This document shows positions 29,869-40,082 of a stretch of DNA of 64,000 nt, one piece after another (within the stretch, counting starts at the first letter, position 1; every line of letters starts with the position of its first letter). This stretch comes from Coenobita brevimanus (lineage: Eukaryota; Arthropoda; Malacostraca; Decapoda; Coenobitidae): the NCBI GenBank assembly GCA_032717465.1, contig CM064681.1, positions 8,594,332 through 8,658,331 on the forward strand, written 5' to 3'. The notes under the pieces were generated by a model. That model was not told the origin of the DNA and searched no databases. It saw only the letters and a list, made by a program, of their open reading frames with translations. The translations under genes and the position numbers were made by a program.

Positions 29869-29924
29869 AGGCTTGATACTCATATAACTCCATCAGTTCG
29901 AAAAGTTACTGAAGAGCTGAAGTG

Positions 29925-30690
29925 GAAGACAGGTGGAAGTGGAGGTGGTGATGAAGGAGGTGAAGGTGGAGGTGAAGGAGGTAAAGGTGGAGGTGAGGCA
30001 GGTAATGGTGGAGTTGATGGAGGTAGGGGTAGAGATGAAGGAGGTAAAGGTGGAGATCAAGGAGGTAAAGGTGGAGGTGGAGGAGGTAATAGTGGAGGTG
30101 AAGGAGGTAATGGTGGAGGTGAAGGAGGTAAAGGAGGTAAAGGTGGAGGTGAAGGAGGTACAGGTGGAGATAAAGGAGGTAAAGGTGGAGGTGAAGGAGG
30201 TAAAGGTGGAGACAAAGGAAGTAATGGTGGAGGGGAAGGAGGTAATGGTGGAGGTGAAGGAGGTAAAGGTGGAGATAAAGGAGGTAAAGGTGGAGGTGAA
30301 GGAGGTAAAGGTGGAGGTGAAGGAGGTAAAGGTGGAGGTGTAGGTGGAGGTAAAAGTGGGGGTGGAAGTGGAGATGGAAGAAGTGGAAGTGGTGGCGGAG
30401 GTGGAAAAGGTGGTGGAGGTGGAAGTGGAGGTGGGGATGAAGGAGGTAAAGGTGGAGATGAAAATTAATGTGGAGGTGTAGGTGGAGGCAAACGTGGGGG
30501 TGGAAGAGGAGGTGGAAGAAGTGGAAGTGGAGGTTGAAAAGGAGGTGGAGGTGGAAGTGGAAGCAGAGGCGGCTGAGGGAACGGAAGTAGAGGAGAAAAT
30601 GGAAGTGGAGGTGGAAGTGGAAGAGATGGAGGTGGAAGAGGTACAGGTGGAGGTAGAAGTGGAGCTGCATGTGGAGGTGGAGGATGATAC
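29925..30690. repeat. GGTGGAGGTGAAGGAGGTAA minisatellite
   Basis: More than 30 units of about 18-24 bp: GTGGAGGTGAAGGAGGTAAA and variants with GATAAAG, AATG and AAGTG. The plus strand is purine/G-rich. Frames of up to about 270 codons on the minus strand (Thr/Ser-rich or Leu/His-rich) exist only because the period is mostly a multiple of three with few stops. It abuts element A sequence on both sides. Confidence 0.95.
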
Positions 30691-30711
30691 TGCCAGCCTC
30701 CTCTGCTTCAC

Positions 30712-31050
30712 TTCTCAACCCCTTCAATACACTGATTTATTTTTCGTTTAACCTTGCAACCACGAGACAAATTTTATTCCACAGACCTCAATACTCCTTT
30801 TACCCTAACCCGGCCTGGAATTCCCATCTCTTTTTCTTCAGTGCTGAGTTGTAACAATAGATTAACGTTATAAAATGGTGCTAGTCACAAAGAAGTGCTG
30901 TGAAAAGGATGAGGGGCCACAGCATTTTTCCTTTTCTGTCTAGAGCTACGTGAAATAAGCAGAAGGACGAAAATCTTGGCCAAGTTAGGATACAAGGATT
31001 ATAGCAGAGAAGGGGCAGCGAAATGTATAACTGTCCTCGATAAGCCTCCC
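30712..31050 (+). repeat. Element A end and core followed by family D copy
   Basis: CAACCCCTTCAATACACTGA, CGAGACAAATTTTATTCC, then the family D segment (about 30,797-31,045): CTAACCCGGCCTGGAATTCC, GTGCTAGTCACAAAGAAGTG, GCTACGTGAAATAAGCAGAA, GGACGAAAATCTTGGCCAAG and AAGCCTCCCAAAAGG. Confidence 0.75.
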
Positions 31051-31141
31051 AAAAGGTGTAGAAAATCAGGTGTAGTGTAATTAGCATGAATAATATACAA
31101 AAATAGGTGACTGGATTGAAAGACTTATAAAGACTACAACT

Positions 31142-31201
31142 GTTCAAGTCTAACTGTTACAGATATTTTGTGAACAGAGGACACCAGTAATCTGGTGTAT
31201 G
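31142..31201 (+). repeat. D-associated repeat (CAGTAATCTGGT segment)
   Basis: TCAAGTCTAACTGTTACAGA, TATTTTGTGAACAGAGGACA, CCAGTAATCTGGTGTATGG; matches 6,452 and 15,650. Confidence 0.7.
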
Positions 31202-31245
31202 GATAATTTTTTTTTCTCCATTTGTTTTTCCTTCCTCCGTTGTTA

Positions 31246-31510
31246 TTAAAAAAAAAAAAAAAAAAAACTCACGACACTTTTTTTCTTTTTCTTTCTTTTC
31301 TTCATCTTCTCTCTCTCTCTCTCTCTCTCTCTTTGCTGCCACCCGACTATCTTAATTTGGGAAAGATCTCTCGTTGTGAAGGGGTTAATTTAGACTACAT
31401 CCAGTCCCTCAAAAGCTATGCCAAGCTGAAGAAAATACTCTGGAAACAGCTAAATAACAATAATAATAATAATAATAATAATAATAATTCTCTCTCTCTC
31501 TCCCTCTCAG
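31246..31510. repeat. Element A half-copy between (CT)n and (AAT)n/(CT)n
   Basis: A-run (31,247-31,267), (CT)n (31,307-31,332), then GCCACCCGACTATCTTAATT, TGGGAAAGATCTCTCGTTGT, GAAGGGGTTAATTTAGAC (31,338-31,397). (AAT)n at 31,459-31,489 and (CT)n to 31,508 lead directly into the large array. Confidence 0.8.
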
Positions 31511-32610
31511 CTGAATAAAAGCGGTCTGGGGTTAGCGAAAATTTATTCCCACAAAAAATCGTCTGCCAGTCCCAAGTATTATACGTTCTTACTATGGCCA
31601 ACTGGTAACGTAAACAATCGCCCTTAATAAAATCGTCCGCCGTAAGAAAAGGAACATGACATAAATCGTCTGATATGAGTAAAGAACTTAATAAAATCGT
31701 CTTGCTGAAGTAAAAAAAAAATGGTTGTGGAAATAAAATTCAAAATAAAATCGCCTTGCACAAGTAAAGAACCTGAATAAAATCGTCTGGTGTAGGAATA
31801 CAAACAAAATCGTCCGGTGTAAGAAAAGAAACCAGAATATAATCGTCCTGCGTAAGAAACCAGAATAAAATCGTCTGGTGTAAGAAAAGAAACCAGAATA
31901 AAATCGTCCGGAGTAAGAACAGAAACCAGAATAAAATCGTCTTGTATAAAAAAAATAAATCATCTGGTGCATGAAGAGAAACCAGAATAAAATCGTCCGG
32001 TGAAAGAAACCAAAATGAAATAACCTGAATAAAATCGTCTGACGGAAGTAAAGGAACGCAGAATAAACTAAAGTAGGAAAACAAATCGGAATAAAATCGT
32101 CTGGCGTTAGAAACCAGAATAAAATCGTCTGGAGTAAGAAAAGAACCCTGAATAAAATCGTCCGCGGTAGAAGAAATCTTAAATTCGTCTGGCGTAAGAA
32201 AAGAAACCTGAATAAAAACGTCCGGCGTAGAAGAAACCTTAAAATCGTCTGGCGTAAGTAAGGAAACCAGAATAAAATCGTCTGGCGTAGAAGGAACCTT
32301 AAAATCGTCTGGCATAAGTAAAGAAACCAGAATAAAACCGTCCGCCGTAGAAGAAACCTTAAAATCGTCTGGCGTAAGAAACCAGAATAAAATCGTCTGG
32401 CGTGGGAAACCAAAAGTCTGGCGTATAAGAAACCTGGATAAAATCGTCTGACGGAAGTAAAACCAGAATAAAATCGTCTGAAGAAGCGAAACAAAAATAA
32501 AATCGTCTGACCAAAGGAAAGAAACCAGAAAAATTCGACTTTCAGAAATAAAGGCACTTGAATAAAAACCCTTTGTGGATATTATGAAGGCTTAATAAAA
32601 TCGTCTAGAA
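31510..32610 (-). repeat. Large element-A core array, block 1 (spacer GYGTAAGAAACCAG)
   Basis: About 30 units of 28-40 bp share AATAAAATCGTCTGG followed by CGTAAG(A/T)AA.GAAACCAG-type spacers. Read on the minus strand, CCAGACGATTTTATTCTGG has no stop in any frame. This block therefore carries overlapping spurious open frames of up to 289 codons repeating RRFYSGF, QTILFWF or PDDFILVS. Confidence 0.95.
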
Positions 32611-32790
32611 ATGAACCTTTAACACACACACACACACATACAAATCGCACGATGTTAGTACATTACTTTAAAAAAAAATCTGAGGTTAGTCCATTCACAA
32701 TCGCATATAAAACCATCTGAAATAAACCGTCTGAAAAAAATATAATAAGTTTGGTGTTCACTGTAGTCTTGAATGAAACCGTCTTGGGTC
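32611..32790 (-). repeat. Large array, degenerate junction between blocks 1 and 2
   Basis: It contains a short (AC)n (32,622-32,638) and irregular cores such as AAACCATCTGAAATAAACCG; the periodicity is lost here. Confidence 0.7.
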
Positions 32791-33770
32791 CAATATAATT
32801 CTAAATAAAATCGTCTGGTGTTATTATAATAATAAAATCGTCTGTTATTAGTCATTATAATCCTAAAAATCGTCTGGTGTTAATATAATCCCAAATAAAT
32901 CTGGCGTTAGTCAATATAATCCTAAATAAAATAGCCCGGTGTAAGGAAAAAAAATCGTCGTGTTGAAAAAATCCCAAATAAAATCGCCTGGTGTAAAAAA
33001 ATCCCAAAAAAATCGTCGTGTTGAAAAAATCCCAAATAAAATCGTCTGGTGTAAAAAATCCCAAATACAATCGCCTGGTGTTAAAAAATCCCAAATAAAA
33101 CCGTCTGGTTAAAAAATCCAAGTAAAATCGTCGGGTATTAAAAAAAATCCAAAACAAATCTTGTTAAAAATCCCCCCAAAATCGCCTGGCGTTAGAAAAT
33201 CCCAAATAAAATCGTCTGGTGTTAAAAAATCCCAAGTAAAATCGTCTGGTGTTAAAAATATCCCAAATAAAATCGCCTGGTGTATAAAAAATCCCAAATA
33301 AAATAGTCTCGTTAAAAAATCCCAAATAAAATCATGTTAAAAAAAAACACAAAATCGCCTGGTGTTAAAAAAATTCTAAATAAAATCGCCTGGTGTTAAA
33401 AAATTCCAATAAAATCGTCTGGTTAAAAAATCCCAAATAAAATCGTCTGGTGTTAAAAAGAATCCCCAAAAAAGATCGCCTGATGTTAAAAAAAATCCCA
33501 AATAAAATTGTTAAAAAATCCCAAATAAAATCGTCTTGTTACAAAATCCCAAACAAAATCGCCTGATGTTAAAAAAAAATCCCAAATAAAATCGCCCAGT
33601 TTTACAAAAAATCCCAAATAAAATCGCTCTGGTGTTTAAAAAATCCCAAATAAAACCGCCTGGTGTTAAAAAATCCCAACAAAATCGCCTGGTGTTAAAA
33701 AAAAATCCAAATAAAATCGCCTGGTGTAAAAAAATCCCTAATAAAATCGTCTGGTGTTAGCTAAATACAG
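32791..33770 (-). repeat. Large array, block 2 (spacer GGTGTTAAAAAATCCC)
   Basis: About 30 units near 30 bp: AAATCCCAAATAAAATCGTC then TGGTGTTAAAA. ATCGCCTGG alternates with ATCGTCTGG. A-tracts of 5-9 bp recur once per unit. Confidence 0.96.
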
Positions 33771-35030
33771 TACTAAATCGCCGAGAAAAAATTAATATAA
33801 TCCTAAACAGAACCGTCTGACGTTAGAAAATATATCACCCCGCGTAAAAATCGTCTGAAGTTTAAATTCCTGAAAACAATCGTCAGGCTTAAAAATATCT
33901 TGAACAAAAATCGTCTCGTTAAGCAATAAATCCTGCATAAAATCGTCTGGCATTAGGGAATAAATGCTGAACAAACTCGTCTCGTATTAGGCAATAAATT
34001 CTCTATAAAATCGTCTGTTAAGCAATAAATCCTGTATAAAATCCTTAGGCAATAAATCCTAAATAAAATCGTCTGTTAGGCAATAAATCCTAAATAAAAT
34101 TGTTAGGCAATAAATCCTAAATAAAATTGTTAGGCAATAAATCCTAAATAAAATTGTTAGGCAATAAATCCTAAATAAAATTGTTAGGCAATAAATCCTA
34201 AATAAAATCGTCTGTTAGGCAATAAATCCTAAATAAAATTGTTAGGCAATAAATCCTAAATAAAATCGTCTGTTAGGCAATAAACCCTAAATAAAATCGT
34301 CTGTTAAGCAATAAATTCTGTATAAAATCCTTAGGCAATAAATCCTAAATAAAATCGTGTTACGCAATAAATCCTAAATAAAATCGTGTTACGCAATAAA
34401 TCCTAAATAAAATCGTGTTAGGCAATAAAACCTGTATAAAATCGTCTGTCAGGCAATAAATCCTGTATGAAATCGTCCAGTGTTAGGCAATATATCCTGT
34501 ATAAAATCGTCTGTTAGGCAATATATCCTGTATAAAATCGTATGTTAGGCAATCAACCCTAAATAAAATCGTTAGGCAATAAAACCTGTACAAAATCGTC
34601 AGACAAATTCACTAAAAATCGTCTCACGAGTCAGTAAATCCTGTAAAAATCGTCCAGTGTTAGCCAATAAATCCTGAATAAAATCGTCTCGTCTTAGGCA
34701 ATAAATTCTGTATAAAACTGCCTCCTTAGGCAATAAATCCTAAATAAAATCGTCTGTTCGGCAATAAAACCTTAATAAAATCGTCTGCCAATAAATTGTA
34801 TAACACCATCTCACGTTAGTCAATAAATCCTGTGAAAAATCGTCTGTTAGTTAATAAATCTTGAATGAAATCGCCTTGTTAGCTAATAAATCTTGAATAA
34901 AATCGCCTTGTGTTTGCAATAAATCCTAAATAAAATCGTCTGTTAGGCAAAAAATCCTAAATAAAATCGTCTGTTAGGCAAGAAATCCTGTATATAACCA
35001 TCTGCCATTCGTAAGTAATCACATAAATCG
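33771..35030 (-). repeat. Large array, block 3 (spacer GTTAGGCAATAAATCCT)
   Basis: About 38 units of mostly 31 bp: TTAGGCAATAAATCCTAAAT plus AAAATCGTCTG. A run of several 27-bp units at 34,085-34,255 lost four bases of the core (AAATTGTTAGG) and was itself amplified. Every unit contains two AATAAA hexamers on the plus strand. Confidence 0.96.
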
Positions 35031-36290
35031 TCTGGAATCCGTGAAATATATAAAAAATCCTTTCGTGTCATCAAAATCTCCAGTGAAAAATCGTCTTGCG
35101 TTTGCAAATTAATTCTGAATATAACTGTCTAACGTTAAAGATTACTGAATAAAATAATATGGCATTAAATGAAATAAAATCGTCTACCATTTGTGAAGGC
35201 CTGAAAAATATCGCCTATACTTATAAAAGCCTGAATAAAATCGTCTACTATTTTAAAAACTTAAATATAATCGGCTGTTATTTAGAAAGGCCTAAATATA
35301 ATCGTCTATTATTTGTAAGGCCTGAATAAAATCGTCTATTATTTGTAAAAGCCTGAATAAAATCGTCTGTTAGTTGTAAAGGTCTGAATAAAATCGTCTA
35401 TTATCTGAAAAGGCCTGAATAAAATCGCCTATTATTTTCAAGGCTTGAATAAAATCGTCTATTATTTATAAATGCCTGAATAAAATCGCCTATTATTTGT
35501 AAAGGCCAAAATAAAATCGTCTATTATCCGAAAAGGCTTGAATAAAAACGTCTTAGTTGTAAAGGTCTGAATAAAATCGTCTATTTTTTTTAAAGGCTTG
35601 AATAAAATCGTCTTAGTTGTAAAAGTCTGAATAAAATCGTCTATTATTTGTAAAGGCCTGAATAAAATCGTCTATTATTTGTACAGACTTCAATAAAATC
35701 GTCTATTATTTTTAAAGGTCTGAATAAAATCGTCAATTAGTTGTAAAGGTCAGAAAAAAATCGGCTATTATTTGCAAACACGTAAACAAAATCGTCTATT
35801 ATTTGCAAAAGTCTGAATAAAATCGTTTATTTTCTGTAATGGCCTGAATAAATTCGTCAATTATTTTTAAAAGCTTGAATAAAATCGTCTGTTATTTGTA
35901 AAGGTCTTAATAAAATCGTCTATTATTTGTAAAGGCCCGAATAAAATCGTCTATTACTTGAACATCCGTGAATAAAGTCGCCTGTTATTTTTAAAGGCTT
36001 GAATAAAATCGTCTGTTAGTTATTAAGGTCTGAGTAAAACCGTCTAATTTGTAAAGGCCTGAATAAAATCGCCTATTTTGTAACGCTGAATAAAATCGTC
36101 TATTATTTGTAAGGGCCTGAATAAAATCGTCTATTACTTGAACATCCGTGAATAAAATCGCTTGTTATTTTTAAGGGCTTGAATAAAATCGTCAATTATT
36201 TGCAAAAGTCTGAATAAAATCGTCTATTAATTTGTAAAGGCCTGAATAAAATCGTCAATTATTAATCAGTTGTATCCTGAATAAAATCGT
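35031..36290 (-). repeat. Large array, block 4 (spacer ATTATTTGTAAAGGCCTG)
   Basis: About 35 units of mostly 31 bp: GCCTGAATAAAATCGTCTAT plus TATTTGTAAAG. The first 130 bp (35,031-35,165) are irregular. A longer segment (ATTACTTGAACATCCGTGAA) recurs at about 35,952 and 36,131, showing that multi-unit blocks of about 180 bp were duplicated within the array. Confidence 0.96.
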
Positions 36291-36745
36291 CCGCGGGTTG
36301 TCAAAATAATTCTAAATACACTGGCGTTAGTCGATATAGTGCTCAATGAAATCGTCTTGGTTTCAGCCACATACAAGTTGCTGAAAAAATCCTGAGTTAA
36401 ATCCTCTTGAATGGCCAATATAAATCCTGAAAAAATAATAAAGGACAATAAAAATACGGATTCCAACTCAATAATCTGAAATCCGAATAAATCTGTCAGG
36501 CAGTTGTAATAAATCCCCCAAATCGTCTGGCGTTAGTCATGTTAATCCTGAATAAATCGCCAGAAGTCAGTATAAAAAATTCTCCTAATGACTAATCGTC
36601 TGCTATTAATTCAGCACAATTAATATAATCGTCTGGAGTGGGTCTGTGAAATGCTAAAGTAAGTAATCTTGCGTTGGCCAATAAAAATAAAAAATAGTTA
36701 TGTTTTGTCAATGGCTATAGTCCTAAATAAAGTCGTCTGGCGATA
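36291..36745 (-). repeat. Large array, decayed right edge
   Basis: Cores such as AAATCGTCTTGG, CAAATCGTCTGGCGTTAGTC and TAAAGTCGTCTGGCG are spaced irregularly, and unit regularity fades rightward. Confidence 0.85.
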
Positions 36746-36875
36746 CTCAATTTAATATTTAAATTGGTGTTAATTAAAATAAAATCCAAAGTTTTTATCA
36801 TCGTTGCCAAAGGAATAAGTTTTAGGGCATAGGTTATACAATGCAGTCCCTCTCCGCACCTTTTTTTCTTTCCTC

Positions 36876-37024
36876 TTTCTCCTCCTCCTCTTCCTCTTCT
36901 TCTTCCTCCTCCTCCTCTTATTTTTCCTCTTCCTCTTCCAATTCTTCTTGTTCTTCCTCCTCCTCTTATTTTTCATCTTCCTTTTTTTCTTTCTTCTCTT
37001 CCTCTTCATCATCATCATCATCTT
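36876..37024. repeat. (TCC/TTC)n polypyrimidine microsatellite
   Basis: CTC/TTC trinucleotides are followed by (ATC)n at 37,006-37,021. It ends beside an A core variant, GCCAAATGATTTTAATTACC. Confidence 0.92.
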
Positions 37025-37134
37025 TTTTTGTCTCTCTGCAGCCAAATGATTTTAATTACCTTGTCAGTCCCCCTTCTTGTGAAAGGGAAGAAAAAAAACT
37101 TCATTCGCTAGTAATAAGGTCATTTTTCTGTAAC

Positions 37135-37780
37135 TACGGCCAAACGATTTGACTCAGCTTAGGGGATTTACTGTATTAATAGAATTTGGAAAGAGTCCCC
37201 ATTAATCCCTTGGGCAATATGTTGTCCTTTTTTTATATATTTTATTGCCAGACGATTTTGCTTAGCTTAATGAAATCCTCTTACAGCGATGTTGAGATGT
37301 CTGAAGTAAAACTTAAATCACAAAGTTTTTCTATTCCTGTTATCGCCAGACGATTTTATTCAACTGCGGTAAATCCTCTCGTAGGTGTGGCATTTGAAGT
37401 CTTTTTCCATTAACCCCTCCGATAAAGGGTTTTCTTCACTTTATTCTCTTTACCTCCAGACGATTTTATTCAGACTGGGAGGCTTTCCAAACAGGGAGGG
37501 TTAGGTATAGCCTTCAGTAAACCCCTTTGGTGTTAAAGGGCTCTCCTAAGATGAGGAAAATCGTCTAAAATAGTAGGACAAAAATACGTCGTCGGTTTCA
37601 GAGGGTTAATCACATCTGGACGATTTCTTGTTAATTTTTGTTACCCTCAGACGATTTTTTCAAGCTACATGGAGGCTTTTGTAATAATGTACTTAGAAAA
37701 AAAATCTCCAGTGATATTTTTACTTCCAGACGATTTCATTCAGATTAAGGAGGATTTCTCGTAGTGATGGACTTACCTTT
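37135..37780. repeat. Cluster of at least six element A copies
   Basis: Cores at about 37,140 (CAAACGATTTGACTCAGC), 37,248 (CCAGACGATTTTGCTTAGC), 37,347 (CCAGACGATTTTATTCAACT), 37,456, 37,567 (inverted, AAAATCGTCTAAA), 37,648 and 37,727. At 37,451-37,577 a foldback is clear: TACCTCCAGACGATTTTATT, TAGCCTTCAGTAAACCCCTT, then GAGGAAAATCGTCTAAAATA. Ends ATTAACCCCTCCGATAAAGG and GAGGGTTAATCAC are present. Confidence 0.88.
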
Positions 37781-37789
37781 AACTCCTTT

Positions 37790-38520
37790 AGCGCTATTTT
37801 TTATTCATTTATTATTTATTTATTCATTTTTATTTATTTGCTTACTTACTTACGCATGTACTAATTATATATTTATATACTCATTTATCTATTTATTTAT
37901 GTATTTATTTGTTTGTAATTTTGTTTATTCAATTTTCATTTTACTTATTTATTTATTTATTTACTCATCCATTCATTTATGTACTAATTTATTTATTTGC
38001 ACTTTTATGTATTTATGCAATTTTTTTATTTACTTATTTAGCTGCTTTTATTTTTTCGTTTATTTCTTTACTTGCATTTTTTATTCATTTATTTACTTCC
38101 ATTTGTATTATTTACTTGCATTTTAATTTATTTATTTAGATGCATTATTTTATTTAATTATTTATTTTGCTATTTTATCGCTTATTTTTTTACTTGTCTT
38201 TTTATTTACTTGTTACTTGCATTTTTATTTATTCATTTATTCATTTACTTACATTTTCATTTACCTGTTTATTTATTTACTTGCATTTTTTTAATTTAAT
38301 ACTTTACTTGCATTTTTTATTTATTTATTTACTTGCACTTTTATTGATTTATTTATCCATTTACTTACTATTTCTATTATTTACATACTTGCATTCTTTT
38401 ATTTATTAATTTACTTGCATTTTATTTATTAATTGATTTACCTGCATTTTTATTTATTCATTTATTTACTTCCATTTTTTACTGATTTACTTACTTGCTT
38501 TTTTAATGATTTATTTACCA
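37790..38520. repeat. (TTTA)n-rich minisatellite with TTACTTGCATTTTT words
   Basis: About 730 bp of TTTA tetramers punctuated roughly every 30-45 bp by TACTTGCATTTTTATTTATT. Phe/Tyr/Leu open frames are artefacts. Confidence 0.92.
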
Positions 38521-38635
38521 TCAGGCGCGTCAACCCATCAATCTAGGGACCTATGTTGTATTTCACTGCAGCTCTCTCTCTTAGTTTAGTCTCCTTTTTC
38601 TTTCTTCATTTCTTTCTTATTATTATTATTTTTTT

Positions 38636-38775
38636 TACTAAACGGGTTCTATACAGCTTTCCCAAACCCCTTCACCAGCAGATGACCCCTTGTGGATAAG
38701 AATTAACTTCCCTTGGTCGGTAAGAATATGGTAAAAATTGCGTCCTCGGGCTGAAGTGAAAAAAGAAAAGAAAAG
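38636..38775. repeat. Decayed element A copy
   Basis: CCCAAACCCCTTCACCAGCA (38,662) and TTGCGTCCTCGGGCTGAAGT (38,738) look like the two ends of a diverged copy. GCGTCCTCGGGCTG also occurs at about 13,568. Confidence 0.5.
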
Positions 38776-38811
38776 ATGTGACTGATACAAGGGGAAGGTC
38801 AAGGCTTGGAT

Positions 38812-38812
<1 letters not shown>

Positions 38813-38852
<40 letters not shown>

Positions 38853-38853
38853 G
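38813..38853. repeat. Compound (CT)n(CA)n microsatellite
   Basis: About 11 CT then nine CA units. Confidence 0.95.
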
Positions 38854-38855
38854 AG

Positions 38856-39600
38856 CACGCTTAATATTTACCTCTCGTAACTAAGAACTGTTTTGATAAA
38901 GACAGTGAAAGTGTAGCGTCTTCTTGTCTTTCACTCTTTCCGCAAAAGCAAAGCCACGGGAAGAAATTTATCACGAGCTCTATCATTCAATCTATTATTT
39001 ATTCATTTACTTATTTCGGAAAAGGAGAGGAAAATACAGAAAATATCCCAAGCTCATTTCCTCCCTTTAGATCAAATCCGAATTATCAATGGGAAACTAA
39101 TCGTAAGCTTGTTTGTAAATCCGAAGATGTATTTATGAAACATCCAAACTAATTCTCACAATAAGCTTCTCCACATCGCTAACTTGCTATTAAAAATCAA
39201 ATTGTCTGGTCGCATTTTTCATTTTAATATACATTTTAGTTTTGTCATGGAAGGCTTCGTAGCTGAGTGAAGATAAAGTTTAAATATACGGTTTTATACA
39301 GAACTTAAGCTTAGGGCATTTTATGAATAAGGTCTCAAGAACTTTTAATACTCTCTCTGTATCTTAAGTCAGTTTTCTTACAAGCTTAGGAGGTTTCTCA
39401 CAAAGCCTTCCATAACACCTTCAGTAAGATCAAGAATTACCTGACTTCTTTCTTGCCACCATCAGGCCATTCTATTCTGCTTCGGTACAGACATGGCCTT
39501 TATCAACCCGTTCGCTGCCAGAGGTCCGTAACTCGAATTAATTTGGTGGATGCCTAGGTAAAGATAAAGGTCCATTGTCGGACTGAGGGAAGTAATAGTC
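38856..39600. other. No gene recognised
   Basis: AT-rich sequence with faint element-A resemblance at about 39,470-39,530 (AGGCCATTCTATTCTGCTTC, TATCAACCCGTTCGCTGCCA). Nothing else supported. Confidence 0.4.
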
Positions 39601-39604
39601 TTGC

Positions 39605-39808
39605 ATTTACCTTTCTGGTATGAACAAACTGCATAAGTAACAAAGAAGAAAATATTATCTGTCTTGTATCAATAAACTGTAAAAGCAACACAGGTGGATA
39701 TTATGTATCTAGTATCAACAGACTGGATGAGAAACAAAGAAGAGAATATTATCTTTCTAATATCAACACACTACAAAAGTTACATTGAAAAAGAATATTA
39801 CTGTGTTT
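39605..39808 (+). repeat. Tandem repeat, about 60-bp unit
   Basis: Four diverged units: TATCAACAGACTGGATGAGA, AACAAAGAAGAGAATATTAT, CTTTCTAG. Not found elsewhere in the window. Confidence 0.7.
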
Positions 39809-39892
39809 TACGCAGGTCAGGAAGAAATACTTAAAAAAAAAAGTATAGTAAGAGTCTTGACGTTTTCATTGTTCTTGGTGCTCTTGGGAATT

Positions 39893-40062
39893 TTACTGAA
39901 ATTACACTAGACGATTCTTCTCAGATGGGGAAAATCAACAGTCAAAGGGTTAAAAACTACCCTGAGTAACTCATTCGCTCAAGTTGATACACCAGGCAAT
40001 TTTACTGAGGCACCAGATGATTTTATTCAGCTCACAGAAACCCACCGCAGCTAAAGGGTTAA
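39893..40062 (+). repeat. Two tandem element A copies
   Basis: CACTAGACGATTCTTCTCAG to CAGTCAAAGGGTTAAAA, then GATACACCAGGCAATTTTAC, GGCACCAGATGATTTTATTC, AGCTCACAG and GCTAAAGGGTTAATTC. Confidence 0.8.
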
Positions 40063-40082
40063 TTCTACTTACATATTTGACA

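Noticed and set aside
29893..30711. 270-codon Thr/Ser-rich or Leu/His-rich protein on the minus strand
   Set aside because: It is entirely the complement of a GGTGGAGGTGAAGG minisatellite; two overlapping frames are equally open and composition alone explains it.
31510..36745. CRISPR-like array (regular about 31-bp units with a conserved core)
   Set aside because: Spacers are identical within a block rather than unique, the sequence context is clearly eukaryotic, there are no cas genes, and the core is an interspersed element found across the window.
31510..36745. Real polyadenylation sites at the many AATAAA hexamers
   Set aside because: The hexamer is part of the repeat core; no gene ends here and no downstream GU-rich element pattern was identified.
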